A DNA stretch of 64,000 nucleotides from the NCBI RefSeq assembly GCF_016863195.1, contig NZ_BOOK01000038.1:62001-126000 (forward strand), in the 5' to 3' direction. The stretch is from Paraplanobispora takensis (GTDB lineage Bacteria; Actinomycetota; Actinomycetes; Streptosporangiales; Streptosporangiaceae). This document shows, piece after piece, positions 1-8,077 of the stretch (position 1 is its first letter; every line of letters starts with the position of its first letter). The notes beneath the pieces were generated by a model. The model made no database searches. It was not told where the DNA came from and was given only the letters and a program-made list of their open reading frames with translations. A program made the translations under genes and the position numbers.

Positions 1-73
1 CCTGAACCGGCTGGCGGTCCGGTGAGCCCGCCACCGGGCGGCGTCACGGCGTCACAGGGATAACGTCACGGGA

Positions 74-367
74 TCACAGGGGCAGCGCCGCGGCGTCGTG
101 GCGCAGGACCATGACGAGCAGGGTCGCGATGAGGGTCGCGATGAGCAGCCAGCTGATCATGATGATGACCGTCGAGCGGCGTGGGCGCCGGCGGCTCCGC
201 CTGCGTTCCCCGCCCTCGGCGTCGGTACGCCGTCTGCGGCGGCCGTTCTCCCGTCGGTGGACGCGTTCGTTGAACGATTCCAGCCGCGCGGCCAGCCGCG
301 GGTCCTCGTCGATGAGATGGCGCTCGATCTGCAGCAGCATTCGTTCCTCGTCTTGCGACCAGGCCAT
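74..367 (-). CDS. DUF3040 family small membrane protein
   Basis: A 97-residue protein with the DUF3040 layout. The N-terminal segment (about residues 1-40) has the family signature of a Glu/Arg-rich amphipathic stretch followed by EDPRLAARLE. A very basic linker (about 42-64) and one hydrophobic membrane segment (about 66-88) follow. A good GGAGGTG ribosome site precedes the ATG. The family is actinobacterial and found near cell-division and envelope genes, but no biochemical role is established. The left neighbour is outside the window and bases 1-73 hold no gene I can support. I am confident of the family, not of a function. Confidence 0.8.
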   Translation of the reverse strand: MAWSQDEERMLLQIERHLIDEDPRLAARLESFNERVHRRENGRRRRRTDAEGGERRRSRRRPRRSTVIIMISWLLIATLIATLLVMVLRHDAAALPL

Positions 368-596
368 GCCGCACCTCCCCGGGACGCAAGGCGTGTGCCG
401 ACGTTCTGCCCAATCGTGAAGATCGTTATCCGTTTCGAGGGCTCCGATTTACCGCTTCTTTAGACGGCGGCCACGTCGCCCGGCGGGCGGGATTCTCCTC
501 ACCGTCACCGACGGGTGATTGGTGTTCACAAAGGGTATTAAGGGCCTCGATGTGTCGATCCGTCACATCACTATCCCAGCCACAACGGGGGAAACC

Positions 597-716
597 GTGG
601 CAGAGAAAAAGAAGCCCGCCAAGTCCTCAGGAAAACAGAAGAAGGCCGCGATCAAGGCGAACCGCCAGGCCAAGCAGGCCAAGCAGGCCGGCAGGCGTCC
701 CGACACCGCCGAGTGA
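597..716 (+). CDS. 39-residue lysine-rich basic peptide
   Basis: A GTG start preceded by GGGGGA opens a 39-residue peptide beginning VAEKKKPAKSSGKQKKAA. About a third of the residues are Lys or Arg, and there is no hydrophobic segment and no cysteine. An upstream ATG at 519 in the same frame lacks a ribosome site, and the intervening residues do not share the basic composition, so I prefer the GTG. The composition suggests a nucleic-acid-binding or ribosome-associated peptide, but that is inference only. The gene stands alone between DUF3040 and the tricorn gene. Confidence 0.6.
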   Translation: MAEKKKPAKSSGKQKKAAIKANRQAKQAKQAGRRPDTAE

Positions 717-824
717 CAACCGCGGTGACACCGCGGCGGCTCCGGCCGGCCCTGCGGGCGCACGACCCGCCCGGGAACGCCGTCGCCGCGCGCAACGTCC
801 CCGCCCGCCGCTGAAGTGACCCAT

Positions 825-861
825 GATCGGGCGGCCGGGGGCATCTTCCGGCCGCCCGATC
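825..861. terminator. 14-bp perfect hairpin before the tricorn gene
   Basis: The arms GATCGGGCGGCCGG (825-838) and CCGGCCGCCCGATC (848-861) pair perfectly around a 9-nt loop. The right arm ends 13 nt before the ATG at 875, with the GGAG ribosome site right after the hairpin. There is no T tract. It could terminate transcription of the small basic peptide gene or act as a 5' UTR structure on the protease mRNA. Confidence 0.6.
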
Positions 862-874
862 ACGGAGTGACACG

Positions 875-3800
875 ATGTCCGCCTACCTGCGCTTCCCGAC
901 GATCTTCGGTGACGTCGTCGTCTTCGCCGCCGAGGACGACCTGTGGATGGTGCCCGCCTCCGGCGGGCGGGCCTTCCGGCTCACCGCGGGCGTGGCCGAG
1001 GCGGGTTACCCCCGCTTCTCCCCGCGCGGCGACCAACTGGCCTTCGCCGGTCGCGAGGAGGGACCGGAGGAGGTCTACGTGATGCCCGCCGACGGGGGTT
1101 CGGCCCGGCGCGTCACCTACCACGGAGTCCGCTCCACGGTCACCGGCTGGGACCCCGACGGGGCGATCGTCTACGCCAGCGACGAGGGCCAGCCCTTCGA
1201 GGGCCAGCGGTGGCTGCACCGGGTCCTGCCGCACGGCGCGCCCGAGCGCCTGCCGTACGGCCCGGCCAACACCATCTCCTACGGCCCGCAGATCGTGATC
1301 GGCCGCAACACCGCCGACCCGGCCCGCTGGAAGCGCTACCGCGGCGGCACCGTCGGCGACCTGTGGATCGGCACCGGGCAGGACTTCCGGCGGCTGATCA
1401 CGCTGCCGGGCAACCTCGCCTCCCCCTGCTGGGCGGGAGACCGCGTCTACTTCATCTCCGACCACGAGGAGATCGGCAACGTCTACTCCTGCACGGCCGA
1501 CGGCGGGGACCTGCGCCGCCACACCGACCACCGCGACTACTACGCCCGCAACCTGTCCGGCGACGGCCGCAGGCTGGTCTACCACGCCGGAGGCGAGCTC
1601 CATCTCATCGAGGACGGGCGATCTCTCCACGTCCCGGTGAGCCTGCGCAGCTCGCGCACCCAGCGCAACCGCCGCTTCGTCCCGGCCGCGAGCTTCCTCG
1701 ACAGCGCCATCCTCAGCCCCGACGGCAGCGGGCTGGCGATCACCACCCGCGGCAAGGCCTTCTCCTTCGCCGCCTGGGAGGGCCCGGTCCGTCAGCACGG
1801 CTCCTCCTCGGGTGTCCGCTATCGGCTGCTGACCTGGCTCAACGACGGAGAGCGGCTGATCACCGCCGCCAGCGACGAGGGCGACCGCGAGGTCCTGACC
1901 GTGATCGCCGCCGACGGCGCCGCCCCGCCGGTGCGGCTCGACCACCTCGACACCGGACGGGTCACCTCCCTGGAGGTCTCCCCCAAGGCCGACCTGGTCG
2001 CGATCACCAACCACCGCAACCAGCTGCTCCTGGTCGACCTGGCCGCCGACCCGGTCACGGCCGCCGTGGCCGACTCCAGCCGGTTCGGCGCGATCGAGGA
2101 CCTCGCCTGGTCCCCCGACGGCCGCTGGCTCGCCTACGCCCTCCCCTGCACCGCGCAGACCACGGCGATCAGGCTGTACAGGGTGGAGGACGGGGAGACC
2201 TTCCCGGCCACCCGCCCCGTCCTCCACGACCACTCCCCCGCCTTCGACCCCGGCGGCAGATACCTCTACTTCATCGGTCAGCGCGTCTTCAACCCCGTCT
2301 ACGACGAGCTCCAGTTCGACCTGGGCTTCCCGCTCGGCTCGCGTCCCTACGCCATCGCGCTGCGAAAGGACGTCGGCTCGCCGTTCGTGCCGGAGCCCCG
2401 GCCGCTGGACGGTGACGACGACGACGATGACGATGACGTCGAGTTCGTCATCGACACCGACGGCATCGAGGACCGGATCGTCGTCTTCCCCCTCCCCGAG
2501 TGCCGCTACGACACCGTCGCCGGGATCAAGGGAAAGGCCCTCTACCTCACCTTCCCCGTCGAGGGGGCGCTGGGCGACGAGTACGCCGAGTCCTCCGACG
2601 GCACCCTGCACGTCTACGACTTCGCCAAGCAGAAGCACGAGGTCCTCACCGGGGACGTCTCGGAGTTCCGGATCGGCCGCGACGGCACGACCATGCTCTA
2701 CCGGTCGGACAACCGGCTGCGGGTGGTCAAGGCCGGCGAGGTGCCCGACGAGGAGGGGGCCGACCGGGCCGGCGGATGGATCGACCTGTCGCGGGTGAAG
2801 GTGTCGGTCTGCCCGGAGGCCGAGTGGCGGCAGATGTTCCGCGAGGCCTGGCGGCTGCAGCGGGAGAACTTCTGGACCGAGGACATGGCCGGGGTCGACT
2901 GGGGCGGCGTCTACGAGCGCTATCTGCCGCTGGTGGACAAGGTGACCACCCGCGGCGAGTTCTCCGACCTGCTGTGGGAGCTGCTGGGCGAGCTGGGCAC
3001 CTCCCACGCCTACGAGAGCGGCGGCGCCTACCGCGCCCGCCCGCACTACCGGCAGGGCAAGCTGGGCGCCGACCTCGTCTTCGAGGACGGCGTGTACCGC
3101 ATCACCCGCATCGTCGACGGCGACCGCTGGGACCCCGAGTCGACCTCCCCGCTCAACCGCCTGGGGCTGGACGTACGGCCGGGCGACACGATCCTGGCCG
3201 TCAACAGCCTCCCGGTCGGCCTGTCGACGGGCCCGGACCAGCTCCTGGTCAACCAGGCCGACCAGGAGGTCCAGCTCACCGTCGGCCGCGGCGAGGAGAA
3301 GCGGACCCTCGTGGTCGGGGCGATCTCCGACGAGCGGCCGGGCCGCTACCGCGACTGGGTGCGGGCCAACCGCGCCCGCTGCCACGAGCGCAGCGAGGGG
3401 CGCATCGGCTATCTGCACATCCCCGACATGGGGCCCGAGGGCTACGCCGAGTTCCACCGCGGCTTCCTGGCCGAGTACGACCGCCAGGGGCTCATCGTGG
3501 ACGTGCGCTTCAACGGCGGCGGCCACGTCTCCTCGCTGCTGCTGGAGAAGCTGGCCCGGCGCCGCCTGGGCTACAACTTCCCCCGCTGGGGCGTGCCGGA
3601 GCCCTACCCCGACGAGTCGCCGCGCGGCCCGATGGTCGCCGTCACCAACGAGTGGGCCGGTTCCGACGGCGACATCTTCAGCCACACCTTCAAGCTGCTG
3701 GGCCTGGGCCCGTTGATCGGCAAGCGCACCTGGGGCGGCGTGATCGGGATCTGGCCCCGGCACCGGCTGGCCGACGGGACCGTCACCACCCAGCCGGAGT

Positions 3801-4084
3801 TCTCCTTCGCCTTCGACGACGTGGGCTGGAAGGTGGAGAACTACGGCACCGACCCCGACATCGAGGTGGACATCACCCCGCAGGACTACGCCGGGGGCGT
3901 CGACACCCAGCTGGAGAAGGCGATCGACGTCGCCCTCCAGCGCCTGGTCACGCACCCGCCGCACACACCCGACCTGACCGCCCGGCCGCGGCTGTCGGTG
4001 CCGCCCAAGCCTGCCGCGCACGAGGACGGACCGGCCGCGGACCCGGCCGGACAGCGGGACCCGCGCACGCAGGGCCCCGGATAG
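875..4084 (+). CDS. tri: Tricorn-type serine protease (S41 family)
   Basis: A 1069-residue cytosolic peptidase of the tricorn family, which trims peptides released by the proteasome. The N-terminal half has PD40/WD-like propeller repeats (about residues 1-640, with repeated SPDG/SPRG blades). A PDZ segment follows (about 740-830, LGLDVRPGDTILAVN), then the S41 core. The catalytic residues of Thermoplasma tricorn (S745, H746, S965, E1023) correspond to S710, H711 (TSHAY), S930 (GSDGDIF) and E988 (VENYGTDPDIEV), all with a constant offset of 35. An unusual run of eight Asp lies near residue 515, between the two propeller regions. GGAG precedes the ATG. It is probably monocistronic. Confidence 0.93.
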   Translation: MSAYLRFPTIFGDVVVFAAEDDLWMVPASGGRAFRLTAGVAEAGYPRFSPRGDQLAFAGREEGPEEVYVMPADGGSARRVTYHGVRSTVTGWDPDGAIVYASDEGQPFEGQRWLHRVLPHGAPERLPYGPANTISYGPQIVIGRNTADPARWKRYRGGTVGDLWIGTGQDFRRLITLPGNLASPCWAGDRVYFISDHEEIGNVYSCTADGGDLRRHTDHRDYYARNLSGDGRRLVYHAGGELHLIEDGRSLHVPVSLRSSRTQRNRRFVPAASFLDSAILSPDGSGLAITTRGKAFSFAAWEGPVRQHGSSSGVRYRLLTWLNDGERLITAASDEGDREVLTVIAADGAAPPVRLDHLDTGRVTSLEVSPKADLVAITNHRNQLLLVDLAADPVTAAVADSSRFGAIEDLAWSPDGRWLAYALPCTAQTTAIRLYRVEDGETFPATRPVLHDHSPAFDPGGRYLYFIGQRVFNPVYDELQFDLGFPLGSRPYAIALRKDVGSPFVPEPRPLDGDDDDDDDDVEFVIDTDGIEDRIVVFPLPECRYDTVAGIKGKALYLTFPVEGALGDEYAESSDGTLHVYDFAKQKHEVLTGDVSEFRIGRDGTTMLYRSDNRLRVVKAGEVPDEEGADRAGGWIDLSRVKVSVCPEAEWRQMFREAWRLQRENFWTEDMAGVDWGGVYERYLPLVDKVTTRGEFSDLLWELLGELGTSHAYESGGAYRARPHYRQGKLGADLVFEDGVYRITRIVDGDRWDPESTSPLNRLGLDVRPGDTILAVNSLPVGLSTGPDQLLVNQADQEVQLTVGRGEEKRTLVVGAISDERPGRYRDWVRANRARCHERSEGRIGYLHIPDMGPEGYAEFHRGFLAEYDRQGLIVDVRFNGGGHVSSLLLEKLARRRLGYNFPRWGVPEPYPDESPRGPMVAVTNEWAGSDGDIFSHTFKLLGLGPLIGKRTWGGVIGIWPRHRLADGTVTTQPEFSFAFDDVGWKVENYGTDPDIEVDITPQDYAGGVDTQLEKAIDVALQRLVTHPPHTPDLTARPRLSVPPKPAAHEDGPAADPAGQRDPRTQGPG

Positions 4085-4175
4085 GGGCGGGCGCGGCCGG
4101 ATAGGGGTTGGGAGGCCGCGGGGGACGTCCCACTGTGGAATCCGACCGATCTTCCTCCCACCCTCCGGAGAGGCC

Positions 4176-5519
4176 ATGAGGCACGCCGTCGTGATCGGGG
4201 CCGGTATGTCCGGCCTGCTGGCCGCCGCCGCGCTCGGCCGGGTCGCCGAACGGGTCACCGTACTGGACAGGGACGAGCTGCCCGAGGGCGACGTCCACCG
4301 CCGCGGCACCGCGCAGAGCAGGCACGCCCACGGACTGCTGGCCCGGGGCCTGCAGGCCATGGAGGAGCTGCTGCCCGGCCTGACCGGCGAGCTCACCGCC
4401 CGCGGGGCGTTCGGCGGCGACCTGCAGGCCGACTGCCGGTGGATCAACGAGGGCCGCCGCCTGGCCCCCGCGCCGGGCGGCATGCCCGGCCTCCTGGTGA
4501 GCCGCCCGCTCCTGGAGGGGCAGGTCCGGCGGCGGGTGGCGCGGCTGCCCGGGACCGAGGTGGCCGGCGGGCGCCAGGTCGGCGGCCTGGCCGCCTCCGG
4601 CGGCCGGGTCACCGGCGTCCGGCTCACCTCCGGCGAGACGATCACCGCCGACCTGGTCGTCGACGCCTCGGGGCGGGGCTCGCGCACCCCGGCCTGGCTG
4701 GCCGAGATGGGTTTTCCCGTGCCCGAGCAGGAACGGGTCGAGATCGACCTGACCTACAGCACCCGGCTGTTCCGCAGGCTCCCCGGCCACCTGGACGGCG
4801 ACCCGGTGGTCATCATGGCCGCGACCAGGGCGGTCCCGCGCGCCGGGGTGGCGCTGGCCATGGAGGACGACCGCTGGATCGTGACCATCGGGGGGTACGG
4901 CGAGGCGGCGCCGCTCGACTACGAGGGTTTCGTCGCCTACGCCGGGTCCCTGCCCGCGCCCGACATCCACGAGCTGGTCTCCTCGGCCGAGCCGCTCGAC
5001 GAGGGGCGCAACCACCGCACCCCGGCCAGCGTGCGGCGGCGCTATGAGCGGCTGGCGCGCTTCCCCCACGGCCTGGCGGTGGTGGGCGACGCGGTGTGCG
5101 CCTTCAACCCGATCTACGGCCAGGGCATGAGCGTGGCCGCGGTGGAGGCGCTGCGCCTGGGCGAGTGGGCGGGGCGGGACAGGCCGGCGCGCGAGCTGTT
5201 CCGGTCGATCTCCCGGGTCGTCGACGCCCCCTGGGACATCGTGGTCAGCGGCGATCTCCGGCTGCCGGGGGTGCGCGGCCGGCGGACGCCCAGGATCAGG
5301 CTGGTCAACGCCTATCTGGAGCGCTTCCACCGCGCAGCCGAGCACGACGCCGAGCTCGGCCGCCGCTTCCTGCGCGTGGCCAACCTCATCGATCCGCCCT
5401 CGGCCCTGGTGCGCCCCGCCTGCCTATTGCGCGTGCTGCGGGGCGTCCTGGCACCGGCGGCGCCGCGACGCGGGCCGGTCAGCCTGCGTACCCCGCAAGC
5501 CGGGCGGCCAGCGCCCTGA
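4176..5519 (+). CDS. FAD-dependent oxidoreductase (monooxygenase-like)
   Basis: A 447-residue flavoprotein. The N-terminal Rossmann motif GAGMSG (8-13) binds the ADP part of FAD, and the second FAD motif GDAVCAFNPIYGQG places the conserved Asp at about 305. This is the para-hydroxybenzoate-hydroxylase/geranylgeranyl-reductase fold. The substrate cannot be read from sequence; the 2-polyprenyl-6-methoxyphenol hydroxylase and halogenase-like branches are both possible. No membrane segment or signal peptide is visible. GGAGAGG precedes the ATG. The 3' end overlaps the convergent WYL regulator by 41 bp, so the two transcripts are antisense to each other there. Confidence 0.8.
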   Translation: MRHAVVIGAGMSGLLAAAALGRVAERVTVLDRDELPEGDVHRRGTAQSRHAHGLLARGLQAMEELLPGLTGELTARGAFGGDLQADCRWINEGRRLAPAPGGMPGLLVSRPLLEGQVRRRVARLPGTEVAGGRQVGGLAASGGRVTGVRLTSGETITADLVVDASGRGSRTPAWLAEMGFPVPEQERVEIDLTYSTRLFRRLPGHLDGDPVVIMAATRAVPRAGVALAMEDDRWIVTIGGYGEAAPLDYEGFVAYAGSLPAPDIHELVSSAEPLDEGRNHRTPASVRRRYERLARFPHGLAVVGDAVCAFNPIYGQGMSVAAVEALRLGEWAGRDRPARELFRSISRVVDAPWDIVVSGDLRLPGVRGRRTPRIRLVNAYLERFHRAAEHDAELGRRFLRVANLIDPPSALVRPACLLRVLRGVLAPAAPRRGPVSLRTPQAGRPAP

Positions 5520-6423
5520 CCTCCTCGCGCAGTCCGTCCGGCGTGATCACGGTGAACGGCCAGCCCAGCCCGGCCAGCATCTGGGCCATCCCGTCCAGCC
5601 GCTCGGCCCTGGTCGTGAGCAGCACCCCGTCGGGCCGCTCCTCCAGTGTGGCGGCCTCGGGCGGGATCCGGCGGCGCGCCTCCGCCGGGGTGGTCTCCAG
5701 CAGCACCCGCACCTCGTGCCGGTACGGCACCGCCGACAGCGCCCCCGTCACGTGCGCGACCGCGTCGAAGTCCCCGGGGACCTCGAAGCCCCTGCCGGTG
5801 GGGGCGGCGCCCGCCACCCGGTCGACCCGGAAGGTCCGGATCTCCCCGCTGCGGTGGTCGAGCCCGGCGACGTACCACCGGCCGGAGTGGAAGACGAGGC
5901 CGTAGGGGTCCAGGTCCCGTTCGGACTCCTCCCCCTTCCAGGACCGGTAGGCCAGCCGTACGGTGCGGCCGTGCCGGGCCGCCTCGGCCAGCGCCAGCAG
6001 CGGGCCCGCCCTGGGCGTGCTCGCGGGCGCCGGGGAGCGGGTGTGCTCCAGCGTCGCCGAGACCGCCTCGACCCGGTCGCGCAGCGCCCGGGGCAGCACC
6101 CGCTGGATCTTGGCCAGCGCGCTCTCGCTGGCCGTCTCCCCCACCGCCATCCCGGTGCGCCGCCCGGCCAGCAGTCCCAGCACCACGGCCGTGGCCTCGT
6201 CGTCGGTGAACATCAGCGGCGGGAGCTTGTAACCCGGCATCAGCCGGTAGCCGCCGTAGCGGCCCCGCTCGGCCTCGACCGGCACCCCGAGCTCCGAGAG
6301 CCTGCTCGCGTAGCGCCGCACCGTGCGCTCGTCCACCCCCAGCCTGGCGGCGAGCTCCGGCCCGGTCAGACCGGGGCCGGCCTGCAGCAACTCCAGCAAC
6401 GCGAGCACGCGGGTGACCGTCAT
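5479..6423 (-). CDS. YafY-type HTH/WYL transcriptional regulator
   Basis: A 314-residue DNA-binding protein. An N-terminal winged helix (about 5-60, VDERTVRRYASRLSELGV) is followed by a WYL domain (about 140-225) with the signature WYVAGLD and the DPYGL segment, then a C-terminal extension. WYL domains in this group are thought to sense a ligand. GGAGAAA precedes the ATG. It is transcribed divergently from the alpha/beta hydrolase across a 99-bp spacer, the usual arrangement of such a regulator with its target, so control of that hydrolase is likely but inferred. Confidence 0.88.
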   Translation of the reverse strand: MTVTRVLALLELLQAGPGLTGPELAARLGVDERTVRRYASRLSELGVPVEAERGRYGGYRLMPGYKLPPLMFTDDEATAVVLGLLAGRRTGMAVGETASESALAKIQRVLPRALRDRVEAVSATLEHTRSPAPASTPRAGPLLALAEAARHGRTVRLAYRSWKGEESERDLDPYGLVFHSGRWYVAGLDHRSGEIRTFRVDRVAGAAPTGRGFEVPGDFDAVAHVTGALSAVPYRHEVRVLLETTPAEARRRIPPEAATLEERPDGVLLTTRAERLDGMAQMLAGLGWPFTVITPDGLREEVRALAARLAGYAG

Positions 6424-6522
6424 GAAATTTCTCCGTAAATCAGGACCGGTTCTGCCCGGATTCGATCCTACGGTGGAACCAGGTCAGGGAAGACACCAGG
6501 CCGCAGACACAGAGGAGAGAAC

Positions 6523-7299
6523 ATGAGCGAGCACATCGGCGGCGGTCGCGGCAGGGGCGTCTACGTCCTGGTCCCCGGCTACTGGCTCGGCGGCTGGGCC
6601 TGGGAGAAGGTCACCGCGGCCCTGCGGGCCGGCGGGCACGAGGTGCACCCCGTGACCCTCACCGGGCTCGGCGACCGGGTGCACCTGTCCACCCCCGAGA
6701 CCGACCTGGAGACCCACATCCAGGACATCGTCAACACGATCGTCTACGCCGACCTGCACGACGTCGTCCTCGTCGGCCACAGCGGCGGCGGCACGCCCGT
6801 CACCGGCGCCGCCGACCGGATCCCCGAGCGGATCGCCCGCGTGGTCTATCTCGACAGCGGACCGCTCGCCGACGGCATGGCGCACATCGACATGTCCGAT
6901 CCCGAGGGCAGGGAGTTCGTCGCCCGGCGGGTCGCCGAGCAGGGCGGCGGCACGGTCTATCCCCCCATCTCCTGGGAGGAGCACGAGGCGGCCGGCGCCA
7001 GCCTGGAGGGGCTGGGCGAGGCCGAGCGCGAGTGGTTCGCCTCCCGCGCCACGCCGCAGCCGTACCGGAGCATGACGCAGCCGCTCAGGCTCACCGGCGG
7101 TGCGGACAAGCTGCCCAAGACGCTCGTCTCCTGCTCCTTCCCGCTGGAGCAGGTCCACGCGATGATCGCCTCCGGCCACCCGTTCTTCGCGGCGCTGGGC
7201 GGCCCGGAGTGGAGCTTCGAGGCGCTGCCCACCGGCCACTGGCCGATGTTCTCCGTGCCCGAGCGTACGGCCGCCGTCCTCGCCGCCCTGGCGGAGTGA
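6523..7299 (+). CDS. Alpha/beta hydrolase (esterase-like)
   Basis: A 258-residue cytosolic alpha/beta hydrolase of the EstC/salicylate-esterase-like group. The oxyanion region VLVPGYWLGGWAW lies at about 15-27, the nucleophile elbow GHSGG gives Ser87, and TGHWPMFS near the C terminus supplies His239. The substrate is unknown; plant-type methyl esterases and polyketide-tailoring hydrolases share this layout. AGGAGAG precedes the ATG. It is divergent from the WYL regulator and probably controlled by it. Confidence 0.85.
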   Translation: MSEHIGGGRGRGVYVLVPGYWLGGWAWEKVTAALRAGGHEVHPVTLTGLGDRVHLSTPETDLETHIQDIVNTIVYADLHDVVLVGHSGGGTPVTGAADRIPERIARVVYLDSGPLADGMAHIDMSDPEGREFVARRVAEQGGGTVYPPISWEEHEAAGASLEGLGEAEREWFASRATPQPYRSMTQPLRLTGGADKLPKTLVSCSFPLEQVHAMIASGHPFFAALGGPEWSFEALPTGHWPMFSVPERTAAVLAALAE

Positions 7300-7380
7300 G
7301 GAGGGGGAAGCCTCGGCGGGGTCCCGCGGGAGCCGGTGCCGTCAGGAGAGCCGGTGCCTTCCGGGCCTTCCGGCTCCCGA

Positions 7381-8049
7381 TCACTTCGGAGCCTGCGGGG
7401 CGGCGCCGTCCGGCGCCGTCCCGCGGCCTCCGGGGCGGGGCTCCTCGGAGCGCCCTGCGTCTTCGATCGCGCCGAAGGCCCCGAAGGCGCCGGACTCCAG
7501 CATGGAGACCAGCAGGCCCATCGCCCGATCGGCCCGTCCGGGCTCCATCAGCCGGTGCACCTCCAGCCCGGTGACCGCCGCCGCGACCAGCGTCGCCGCC
7601 TCCTGCGGCCCCGCCCACCCCGCCTCGCCCAGCACCGGCACCAGGGCCTCGCGCCATCCCAGCGCGGCCCGCTCCAGGAAGCCCGGGAAACGCTCCGGGT
7701 CGCGCGAGGCCAGCACCACGATCTCCAGCCAGAGCCGCATCATGCCGTCGGCGGACTCCCCGCCCGCCGCCGCCCAGTAGCGCCGCAGCAGCTCGGCCGG
7801 GGCCAGCTCCCGGGCCAGGGCGGCCAGCTCGGCCTGGAAGCGCGTCTCGACCCGCTCCACGATCGCCGCCAGCAGCCGGTCCTTGGAACCGAAGTGGTAG
7901 GTGAGCACATAGGTGCTCACACCCAGCGCCGCGGCCAGCTCCCCCAGGGTGAGCGCCTCGATCCCGGTGCGCGCCGCGAGCGCGAGGGACGCCTCCAGGA
8001 CTTCCTCGCGCCGCCCGGCCTTGGGCGGCCTTCCACGTCTGCCCGTCAC
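7381..8049 (-). CDS. TetR family transcriptional regulator
   Basis: A 222-residue TetR protein. The N-terminal helix-turn-helix (about 12-58) reads LTLGELAAALGVSTYVLTYHFGSK in two halves typical of the family, and a ligand-binding C-terminal domain follows. The tail (about 190-222) is Gly/Pro-rich and probably disordered. Translation starts at a GTG. Only 14 bp separate this start codon from the first ATG of the divergent oxidase, with an inverted repeat over the oxidase start. Autoregulation and control of the oxidase are therefore likely. Confidence 0.88.
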   Translation of the reverse strand: MTGRRGRPPKAGRREEVLEASLALAARTGIEALTLGELAAALGVSTYVLTYHFGSKDRLLAAIVERVETRFQAELAALARELAPAELLRRYWAAAGGESADGMMRLWLEIVVLASRDPERFPGFLERAALGWREALVPVLGEAGWAGPQEAATLVAAAVTGLEVHRLMEPGRADRAMGLLVSMLESGAFGAFGAIEDAGRSEEPRPGGRGTAPDGAAPQAPK

Positions 8050-8060
8050 ATCCGTAATTT

Positions 8061-8077
8061 ATCATGAAGATCATGAT
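8061..8077. promoter_or_regulatory. Probable TetR operator overlapping a start codon
   Basis: The inverted repeat ATCATGA-AGA-TCATGAT has 7-bp perfect arms. It lies over the first three candidate start codons (8064, 8073, 8076) of the flavin oxidase, next to the AT-rich TAATTT at 8055-8060, which could be a -10 element. The divergent tetR start is 12 bp away. Binding here would block transcription or translation start of the oxidase. Confidence 0.55.

Noticed and set aside
860..4687. 1275-codon open frame on the minus strand opposite the tricorn gene
   Set aside because: It is the antisense shadow of a highly biased GC-rich gene. Its translation is low-complexity Val/Gly/Asp/Arg without domain motifs, while the plus-strand protein has complete catalytic motifs.
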